Below are positions 30,423-35,756 of a stretch of DNA of 35,756 nucleotides, piece after piece. The notes under the pieces are model-generated. The model did not search any database, was not told the DNA's origin, and worked only from the letters and a program-made list of their open reading frames with translations. Location: positions 1 to 35,756 of IMG/VR virus record IMGVR_UViG_3300032053_000253, one strand, 5' to 3'. Position 1 is the first letter of the stretch. The number at the start of each line of letters is the position of its first letter. This stretch comes from a virus. The position numbers and the translations under genes are program-made.

Positions 30423-30728
30423 TTAATCTGTTACTTTAGTTTTTTGTCCAACAATAACTTTAATAATATCTTGAAGGTCTGACAAATCTACTAATTTACC
30501 TACCTCGGATTCTTCTATCGTATTTGAACCCTTTAAAGCAATATAGGCCAGGTGTTTAATATCCTTTAATAATTCTACATTAACATCTGCTTGCTTATTC
30601 TCTAACTTAACTACTAAGGGCCATATTTCTATTAAATCATCAATAGGCAATGGTAAAACAGTATACTCATTGTTATCTCTCAAAGTAATAGATATGCCTT
30701 TCCTTTTAATAACATTTTCATTAGCCAT
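30423..30728 (-). CDS. Tail assembly chaperone, first ORF (gpG-type)
   Basis: A 101-residue protein starting at MANENV, after AAGGAGATACAA; the frame extends 23 codons upstream into the preceding gene without a better site. Helical and charged: ITLRDNNEYTVLPLPIDDLIEIWPLV, LLKDIKHLAYIALKG. Position (after the tail tube gene, before the tape measure) and size fit a gpG-type chaperone that coats the tape measure during tail assembly. Confidence 0.72.
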   Translation of the reverse strand: MANENVIKRKGISITLRDNNEYTVLPLPIDDLIEIWPLVVKLENKQADVNVELLKDIKHLAYIALKGSNTIEESEVGKLVDLSDLQDIIKVIVGQKTKVTD

Positions 30729-30769
30729 TTGTATCTCCTTGTTATTTCTATTAATAATCTGCACTGTTA

Positions 30770-31135
30770 TTAAATTTCCGTATCTTTCTTTCTCCACTCT
30801 AACTTTGTAGCAACAAAGGCATTCTGAGCAGAGGTTACTTCAGCCGAGATTAAAACCATATTAGTTAAAGAAACGACTAGCCCACCAGAATTAGCACCTG
30901 CCTCTAGCTCTAAGGTTTCTGCAACACCAAAAACCGGCTCTGTTGCGTCATAATCTGCCGATTCTGCACTAACTGATAAAGACTGGTCCCCAGGAACGAT
31001 GTCTAAAGGATATCTATAATCCCCACCACGAAACTCTTGAGGATTGCCATCATATCTGACTGTAATACCTGTACAGACTCCTATATATACGGAGCCTCGT
31101 TTAATTTTTCCAACAGAAAATTTTCTAGTACCCAT
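30770..31135 (-). CDS. Probable major tail tube protein
   Basis: A 121-residue beta-rich protein (SVYIGVCTGITVRYD, TLELEAGANSGGLVVSLTNM, AFVATKLEWRKK). The ribosome site is very strong (AAAAAAGGAGGAAATAAAA), suiting an abundant structural protein. It lies between the tail-completion genes and the tail chaperones, the standard place for the tail tube. No sequence motif proves it; a decoration protein is possible. Confidence 0.55.
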   Translation of the reverse strand: MGTRKFSVGKIKRGSVYIGVCTGITVRYDGNPQEFRGGDYRYPLDIVPGDQSLSVSAESADYDATEPVFGVAETLELEAGANSGGLVVSLTNMVLISAEVTSAQNAFVATKLEWRKKDTEI

Positions 31136-31165
31136 TTTTATTTCCTCCTTTTTTATTTATTTAAC

Positions 31166-31429
31166 TTATACACCAACAACTAAAACAATTACATGTTTAG
31201 TTACACAAAGAACATCTGTTATAGTAATAACATTCGTTAATACTGTAGCAGTATATACTGCTGCGTCTGACAAATCAATAACTTTTACAACATTAGCAGT
31301 TGTTAAAGCAGCTACGGTAATAGTATCGTCTTTACTAATTGAAGTAACTTCCAAAGTCAAATGCTTTTTTAAATTAGTAACAGTTTGTCCCTGCCCCTGG
31401 TCTTTTACTACATAAGTCTTGTCTGACAT
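31166..31429 (-). CDS. Small beta-rich structural protein, unknown
   Basis: An 87-residue protein, strong AAGGAGGAAT site. It is beta-strand-like and hydrophobic with Thr and Val (TVTNLKKHLTLEV, TVAALTTANVVKVI, VLTNVITITDVLCV) and few charges after the first third. It could be a second tube, a decoration or a stabilising protein; abundance is suggested by the ribosome site. Not recognised. Confidence 0.58.
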   Translation of the reverse strand: MSDKTYVVKDQGQGQTVTNLKKHLTLEVTSISKDDTITVAALTTANVVKVIDLSDAAVYTATVLTNVITITDVLCVTKHVIVLVVGV

Positions 31430-31454
31430 TTTTATTCCTCCTTCTTAAATAATT

Positions 31455-31868
31455 TTAACAATCTCCACCATACCCTTCCATAACAACATCAAAAGTCATT
31501 ACTAAATGAAAAACTTTTGTATCATCTTCCCATACCGGTATACTATTTGCTTTCCATAATTGATAAACTTTTGGGTCATTTGTTAAATAAGATTTTTTAT
31601 CTATATTTAATAATATTTGTTTAGCAATTAATCCTGCCGTAGTCCTACATCCTGAACCCTTTGTCCATACATTTATTCTTAAATCTGGAAAATAATCATT
31701 AGTTAAAGAATCTGTAGGCCCGTCAGAAGCCTCTATAGTAACTTGGGGATAATCTGATTCTATATTTCCAACGAATTTTCCTTCCATATAAATTCTACTG
31801 CCGACATAAGTTGTAATAGTCGAATCTGCCAATAAATTATCTCTAATTAATTTAATTAAGTCTAACAT
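31455..31868 (-). CDS. Tail completion protein (DUF3168-like)
   Basis: A 137-residue protein with the pattern of minor tail/tail-completion proteins: LIKLIRDNLLADSTITTYVGSRIY, then YPQVTIEASDGPTD, RINVWTK, and FDVVMEG near the end. These proteins cap the tail end for joining to the head. Order relative to the gp10-like gene upstream and the tube downstream supports it. Moderate confidence because the match is by pattern. Confidence 0.7.
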   Translation of the reverse strand: MLDLIKLIRDNLLADSTITTYVGSRIYMEGKFVGNIESDYPQVTIEASDGPTDSLTNDYFPDLRINVWTKGSGCRTTAGLIAKQILLNIDKKSYLTNDPKVYQLWKANSIPVWEDDTKVFHLVMTFDVVMEGYGGDC

Positions 31869-31869
31869 A

Positions 31870-32307
31870 TTATTCTGCCAAAGTGTGTGTTAATATTCCT
31901 TCTTTGCCACCGCCATAATATTTTCCAACCGCAGATTTCTCTATAGCCGTATCCATAGCGCTCTTAAATTTTTCTAACATTAGCATTTTATTTTTATTTA
32001 TAGCAGGAACTAAAAATGGATGACCTTCTGGTTTACCGCTCCAACCAAGCTCATTAAAGATGCTATATTTGGCACTACTTCTAACTTGCCCAATTATAAC
32101 AACGCCTCTAGCTTTACTAATAATTCTACCAGTAATATGTTCTCTTAAAAAACCTGTATCAACTGGAGCAAAATATTTAGCATCTGTCATAACAGAATCA
32201 ACAACCTCAACCATCTTTTGGCCTAATTCACTATAGGCTATGTCGTTGAATTTCTGTATTTTATTTATTACTTCTTCTGCCCCTACTACTTTTGCACTAA
32301 CTTCCAT
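31870..32307 (-). CDS. HK97 gp10-like head-tail / tail morphogenesis protein
   Basis: A 145-residue protein with the typical APVDTGFLREHI motif near residue 48 and the downstream FNELGWSGKPEGHPFLVPAI segment, both characteristic of the HK97 gp10 family. A helical N-terminus (EVINKIQKFNDIAYSELGQK) precedes them. It works in joining head and tail. A strong AAGGATTAATT site. One base separates its stop from the next gene's start. Confidence 0.85.
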   Translation of the reverse strand: MEVSAKVVGAEEVINKIQKFNDIAYSELGQKMVEVVDSVMTDAKYFAPVDTGFLREHITGRIISKARGVVIIGQVRSSAKYSIFNELGWSGKPEGHPFLVPAINKNKMLMLEKFKSAMDTAIEKSAVGKYYGGGKEGILTHTLAE

Positions 32308-32316
32308 AATTAATCC

Positions 32317-32760
32317 TTAAAGCTGGTCCAAACGAGTTAAACGTAATTCCTTATGATGTAGTTTACTACGTTCAAATAAATCTTCCACCAATAAAACCAA
32401 ATACTTCCTAGTTCCCAACTCAATTATATCATTTTCTATTACATTCTCACCTGGACAAACAAAACCACGATAATCAGAAGTAATAAGACCACCTTGCGCT
32501 TCTACCTTGAAACCTGTCGCCGACCTGTTTCTATCTGGGTCAATTCTTATTTTCAATGCGGAGTTAATTATTGGAGCAGTTGGAGAAAACATTATAACCT
32601 CTCCCCATTCGTTGACCTTTTTTACTGCTTCTTCACTTGAATAACTTCGTTTTTGCACAGCCGTCTGATTCAACAAAGCCTCAAAATTAGCATCACAAGG
32701 GTCTCTTACAATTGCTTGTATATTAAATTGTGTGTATATTTTTTTATTTGTATCTACCAT
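32317..32760 (-). CDS. Putative head completion / head-tail stopper protein
   Basis: A 147-residue protein, beta-rich at its C-terminal half (NDIIELGTRKYLVLLVEDLF). Small beta-barrel proteins at this point of the operon, between connector and gp10-like gene, usually act as stoppers that close the filled head. It contains only two cysteines and no membrane helix. The call is from position and fold pattern. Confidence 0.5.
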   Translation of the reverse strand: MVDTNKKIYTQFNIQAIVRDPCDANFEALLNQTAVQKRSYSSEEAVKKVNEWGEVIMFSPTAPIINSALKIRIDPDRNRSATGFKVEAQGGLITSDYRGFVCPGENVIENDIIELGTRKYLVLLVEDLFERSKLHHKELRLTRLDQL

Positions 32761-33104
32761 TATAATACCTTAATTACTTTATTTATTATATTTATAGTTG
32801 GTTTTTCTTTGCCTTCTATTAAACATAATTCCAACCAATTATTGTCTCCTAAACTCTTAAAAATCTTCCTAGCAAGCATTCTAGTTTGTTCTGTATTTGT
32901 GTCCAGTATGAAATCATCAGTCTGCCAAAATAGGCTTTTAGAGCCTTTTCTAGCAGATAATGTATAAAGTTTCTTGTCTTCTCTTTGAAGTTGGATGGAT
33001 GTTATATCTTCTGACCAGTTTTTCCTAAAGGAAACTTCATTAGAATCCCAATCAGAAGTTGTAGTTTGCCCATCTTTTTTGTGTAATATCCAACGGGTTC
33101 CCAT
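32760..33104 (-). CDS. Unknown neck-region protein
   Basis: A 114-residue protein opening MGTRWILHKKDGQTTT. It is mixed alpha/beta and charged (RKNWSEDITSIQLQREDKKLYTL, LARKIFKSLGD, LELCLIEGKEKP). The start follows a 7-bp hairpin whose 3' arm includes a possible GAGG ribosome site, so translation or transcription may be controlled there. It joins the next gene by TAATG. Not recognised. Confidence 0.62.
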   Translation of the reverse strand: MGTRWILHKKDGQTTTSDWDSNEVSFRKNWSEDITSIQLQREDKKLYTLSARKGSKSLFWQTDDFILDTNTEQTRMLARKIFKSLGDNNWLELCLIEGKEKPTINIINKVIKVL

Positions 33105-33115
33105 AAATGAAAAAT

Positions 33116-33139
33116 CCTCATAGGCCCAAGCTTATGAGG
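33116..33139 (-). other. Hairpin covering a likely ribosome site
   Basis: CCTCATA and TATGAGG pair perfectly (7 bp) around a 10-base loop. On the minus strand the second arm is followed by ATTTTTC and then the ATG. The GAGG in the arm would be the ribosome site, so the stem would hide it; the short T-run also fits a weak terminator or attenuator. Confidence 0.55.
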
Positions 33140-33255
33140 TTAATTTAGACTACTTGACTCATTCACTTGTGGCCTAATTTTATATAACCCAAATATCTTC
33201 AATGACTTGTGATTATTTTGGCCCAATATGTATATAATTACTACCCTACATATAT

Positions 33256-33286
33256 ATTATACGATAAAAAAGAACAATTGGGACAA
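33256..33286 (-). promoter_or_regulatory. Candidate sigma-70-type promoter
   Basis: On the minus strand TTGTCC is followed by 19 bases and TATAAT. The -10 is perfect but the spacer is one or two bases long. It points into the gene ending at 32760. Either the host polymerase or the phage sigma could use it. Confidence 0.4.
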
Positions 33287-33303
33287 TATATTTTAAAATA
33301 GTT

Positions 33304-33813
33304 TTAAGAAGTATACGAAAATTTCATTAAAAAATCTATAAGTCTAACCCCTGGAACACTTTCAGTAGAAGGAATAGCTATCTTTTGCTTTATATGAGCT
33401 TCCCCACCAACTCCAATATCATCAGGATTAGAGCCTCCAGCACTTGAATCATTTAAAGCTGCTGCATTTGCTAAACTATCCATTTGAGAGGTTCTTAGGT
33501 TATATTCATATATGCCATCATGATTTACATCTATTAAAAATCCTTTAGATGCGCTTGCATCTCCCCATGCTTTTAATTCATCAAAATCCAATAAAGCAGT
33601 CTGACCACCATCATAAGTTCCAGTAAATTGCTGACAATAAAACTTGCAATCCGTTATTTCATTTAGCCCATTATGCCTTATATAAATATCTTCTGGGTAT
33701 GTTTCTTTTCCATTTGCTACATTGCCATGATTAATCCCAGAATTAGTCCCCTTCAAAACATCGGCTATAGCTTGGCCACTGGAAACTCTACTAAAGGTTA
33801 CAGTAACTACCAT
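33304..33813 (-). CDS. Unknown structural protein with a Ca-loop-like motif
   Basis: A 169-residue protein. It contains DVNHDGIYEYNL, which looks like a dockerin/EF-type DxNxDG calcium loop, and a long Asn/Gly/Ser-rich stretch. The start overlaps the connector stop (TAATG). After its stop lies the gap with the promoter. It probably belongs to the neck or the head surface. Not recognised. Confidence 0.6.
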   Translation of the reverse strand: MVVTVTFSRVSSGQAIADVLKGTNSGINHGNVANGKETYPEDIYIRHNGLNEITDCKFYCQQFTGTYDGGQTALLDFDELKAWGDASASKGFLIDVNHDGIYEYNLRTSQMDSLANAAALNDSSAGGSNPDDIGVGGEAHIKQKIAIPSTESVPGVRLIDFLMKFSYTS

Positions 33814-34766
33814 TACACAACCCTCATTTTTCTTGTTCTATAGATTCTTAAAATATTCTTGGCACTAAAAACATCTTCTTCTAACCTATCTGCAACACTC
33901 TTTGCTTCATAAACATCGTCTTTTATAGAACTTTGACTTCCTTCTTTATATCTGTATTCACCTATTTGTTCTTCTGTAATATTTCCAAATTTTATTTCTC
34001 CAGAATTTACTAAACTAGTAAAGGCTATTTGAGAAGCTACGACAGTCGCAGCCCACTCAATTTCATCAGGAACAGATGCTCTACCATATTTATATGTTAC
34101 TTCTATCTTCTGCCTTCCATAAATAAATGCCCCAACATTATAAATATTCCCAACAAAATCATCAGCAAGTTTTATGATTCCTTCACCCTCATAAATTAAA
34201 TAATCATCAACATCCATTACTTCGCCATCATTCTTAATTTCTGTTACGGACACGACTGGAAAATTATCCAAAAATAATACACTTTGCCCAGATTTATTTA
34301 TATCATATTTTTCAGTTACTGTTTTTTCTCTAAAAATACAATTACAATACAAATCAATATAATAAGTTGCCCACTCAATCCAATCGTCTTCTATTTTATC
34401 AGTATCCACACCAAGATATTTAGCTACCTTTGTTTTAGATGTATATAATGTTCCAGGAGTCCCTGTGCTACTATCAATTATTCTAAGTTGTTCGTTAGCT
34501 TCAGCGTATTGGCCATCCAAAATTGCCTGATATTCAATAGTATACTCAGTTAAATCAGCGTCGGCAGGGACATTCCATTTATAATAATACATTGTCTCTA
34601 CCCCAAAAGACATGGCAGCCTCATTAACATCTGTAATAACAACATTGCTACTATTGATATGCCTAATAGTAATTTTTGCATCTGTAACAGTAGTTGCTTC
34701 TTTGCCTTCTAAGGTCAAAAAATTTGCATATAATGTATGTTCTTGGTTTCTTTCATAGGATTCCAT
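33813..34766 (-). CDS. Head-tail connector with N-terminal Ig-like domain
   Basis: A 317-residue fusion. Residues about 1-95 are an Ig-like or beta-sandwich domain (ITIRHINSSNVVITDVNEA, YYYKWNVPAD). The rest is a gp6-type adaptor: TKVAKYLGVDTDKIEDDWIEWATYYIDLYCN, then a beta part (PVVSVTEIKNDGEV, IEVTYKYG), then the helix EWAATVVASQIAF. The Ig-like part is closely repeated as a separate gene upstream at 34777-35079. Strong AGGAGAT site. Confidence 0.78.
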   Translation of the reverse strand: MESYERNQEHTLYANFLTLEGKEATTVTDAKITIRHINSSNVVITDVNEAAMSFGVETMYYYKWNVPADADLTEYTIEYQAILDGQYAEANEQLRIIDSSTGTPGTLYTSKTKVAKYLGVDTDKIEDDWIEWATYYIDLYCNCIFREKTVTEKYDINKSGQSVLFLDNFPVVSVTEIKNDGEVMDVDDYLIYEGEGIIKLADDFVGNIYNVGAFIYGRQKIEVTYKYGRASVPDEIEWAATVVASQIAFTSLVNSGEIKFGNITEEQIGEYRYKEGSQSSIKDDVYEAKSVADRLEEDVFSAKNILRIYRTRKMRVV

Positions 34767-34776
34767 AATTCATCTC

Positions 34777-35079
34777 CTAACCCACGATTTGTATAAGTTC
34801 ATTTTCTTCTTGGTATTCTCCATCACAAACAGCCTGAAACTCTACTGAATGGTTACCTATAAAAGCATCAGAAGGAACAACCCATTTATAATAATATGTG
34901 CTCTCCGCTACTAAAAACATAGTAGCTTCATTAACATCAGTAATAAGAACATCACTATTATTAATATGTCTTATAGTTATACGTGGATTAATAACAGTAG
35001 AAGGTTCTTTATCTTCTATTGTTAAAAAGGTATGATACAATACCACAGTATCACTACGTTCATAACATTGACAATTCAT
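34777..35079 (-). CDS. Stand-alone Ig-like domain protein, paralog of connector N-terminus
   Basis: A 100-residue protein with AAGGAAATATATT ribosome site. It aligns along its length with the first ~95 residues of the next gene (ITIRHINNSDVLITDVNEA, YYYKWVVPSD, VEFQAVCDGEYQEENELIQI). This is a tandem duplication that has diverged. Stand-alone Ig-like proteins decorate capsids and bind surface sugars; that role here is inferred. Confidence 0.8.
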   Translation of the reverse strand: MNCQCYERSDTVVLYHTFLTIEDKEPSTVINPRITIRHINNSDVLITDVNEATMFLVAESTYYYKWVVPSDAFIGNHSVEFQAVCDGEYQEENELIQIVG

Positions 35080-35105
35080 AATATATTTCCTTTTTTAAAA
35101 TATTA

Positions 35106-35756
35106 CTAATTAGATACTCCAGCAATTTTTTTAATTTGATAATAAGCTGAAGACGGCGGAGTAAAATTACTTGTCCAACGAGCAACGCCCTTTGAAATCC
35201 GAAATTCATCGAGATAACCATTAAAACTCCCACCAGACCCAAATTGATTACCAATATAGAAAGAATCTGTATAATTATATAGAGTAGCTGAATTTGTATA
35301 ATCGGCTCCGCTTTGAGAACCATCAATAAATATTTTCCAAATATTCCCTGTTCTAACTAATGCCACATGATACCAAGTACCAACTGTTGGTGTCCAATAC
35401 CAAATTTTATCCATGTCGGTTCCGTTATTTTCTAAATGTAATCGAAAACCCCCCCCACTTGGAAAATTATGTCGCCAATCAAACAACATATAATATTTGC
35501 TATCCCAAGGATTCTGGGCTTGTGAAAATATTGTATTGTATTGTGATACGGATGAAAAATTTATACAAAAATCCACCGTAAAATCCGTTGCACCAAAACA
35601 AAAGTCATCGGAATCTGGAATAGATAAACAAGTACCACTCGCACCATCAAAATATGCCGAATAAGTTCCAAACTTCTTTATTGTATCTGAAAAAGTAACA
35701 CCATTATTTGTTACTGTTTTTGGAGTTGTTTCTGAATCTGTAACATTATTATCAAG
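35106..35756 (-). CDS. LamG-like (concanavalin-type) protein, 5' end outside window
   Basis: The frame is open to the right edge; the visible 216 residues are the C-terminal part of a larger protein. It shows a LamG sandwich: TYSAYFDGASGTCLSIPDSDDF, VDFCINF, GTWYHVALVRTGNIWKIFIDG, GYLDEFRIS. An internal GTG is not a real start because the fold begins earlier. It resembles the LamG part of the tail hub protein at 20829-25592. Possible decoration or receptor-binding protein next to head genes. Confidence 0.82.
   Translation of the reverse strand, partial: LDNNVTDSETTPKTVTNNGVTFSDTIKKFGTYSAYFDGASGTCLSIPDSDDFCFGATDFTVDFCINFSSVSQYNTIFSQAQNPWDSKYYMLFDWRHNFPSGGGFRLHLENNGTDMDKIWYWTPTVGTWYHVALVRTGNIWKIFIDGSQSGADYTNSATLYNYTDSFYIGNQFGSGGSFNGYLDEFRISKGVARWTSNFTPPSSAYYQIKKIAGVSN

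Larger units (their letters stand above)
33105..33303 (-). promoter_or_regulatory. 199-base intergenic region with promoter-like boxes and a hairpin
   Basis: The largest non-coding gap on the minus strand, otherwise gene-free. On that strand it holds TTGTCC and TATAAT 19 bases apart, AT-rich sequence, and at its 3' end a hairpin before the next gene. It probably gives the downstream tail unit its own promoter. No ORF of note lies in it. Confidence 0.5.

Noticed and set aside
30435-30460. A-rich run near the end of the first chaperone ORF as a lambda-like -1 slippery site
   Set aside because: The A-run codons are CAA AAA ACT, which is not X-XXY-YYZ in the reading frame, and the second ORF is in the +1 frame.
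35574-35576. GTG as the start of the right-edge LamG protein
   Set aside because: The frame remains open to the edge and the upstream residues (including YSAYFDGASG) are the expected start of the LamG fold, so the gene is truncated by the window.
1-35756. tRNA genes or integrase and attachment sites
   Set aside because: Reading both strands showed no cloverleaf with a T-loop GGTTCGAATCC-type arm and no tyrosine or serine recombinase motifs; this was by eye, so a degenerate tRNA could be missed.

Overview
The window is an internal piece of an AT-rich tailed-phage (siphovirus-like) genome. Open reading frames run off both ends: a gene tail at the left and the 5'-truncated gene at the right. 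It has a terminase large subunit, a tape measure protein, a head-tail connector set, tail-tip and adhesin genes, tightly packed genes with TAATG or ATGA junctions, and strong Shine-Dalgarno sites. Stops TAA, TGA and TAG are all used, so the standard code applies. A peptide deformylase and a sigma-70-like factor argue for a bacterial host; the species cannot be named from sequence alone. No integrase, repressor, tRNA or CRISPR array was seen. Portal and major capsid genes are not in the window and probably lie to the right.

Left half (1-18921), all on the + strand. It begins with small unknown genes, a sigma-like factor and a putative terminase small subunit. Next is a sugar-nucleotide cassette: a Gfo/Idh/MocA dehydrogenase and a hexapeptide acetyltransferase, then further on a DegT-type sugar aminotransferase and a TPR-containing glycosyltransferase. 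Nested inside it is a methylation block: DNA methyltransferase (DPPY), archaeal-type AdoMet synthetase, and a paralogous DNA methyltransferase (SPPY). After these come the terminase large subunit, split by a LAGLIDADG intein, a run of tiny zinc-ribbon proteins, and a proteostasis group (peptide deformylase, ClpP-like protease, membrane-anchored trypsin-like protease). The strand ends with a Cas4-like Fe-S nuclease.

Right half (18925-35756), all on the - strand, read from right to left. It holds a LamG-domain protein, a duplicated Ig-like domain protein, a head-tail connector, neck and tail-completion proteins, a probable tail tube, two tail assembly chaperone ORFs, the tape measure protein and a free-standing HNH endonuclease. 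It ends with distal tail proteins, a 1587-residue tail hub/adhesin fusion with nine 14-residue repeats, small coiled-coil proteins and a probable beta-propeller fibre protein. The two transcription units converge with a 3-base gap and no visible terminator.

The genes suggest a phage that makes its own methyl donor while methylating DNA by two specificities, and that redirects host UDP-sugar metabolism toward a diamino sugar, possibly to decorate the host surface or the virion. The most novel points are the nested AdoMet-methyltransferase block, the phage diamino-sugar cassette, the three-enzyme proteostasis cluster, the tail hub/adhesin fusion with its 14-residue repeats, a likely ATT start codon, and a possible unusual frameshift or restart between the tail chaperone genes.
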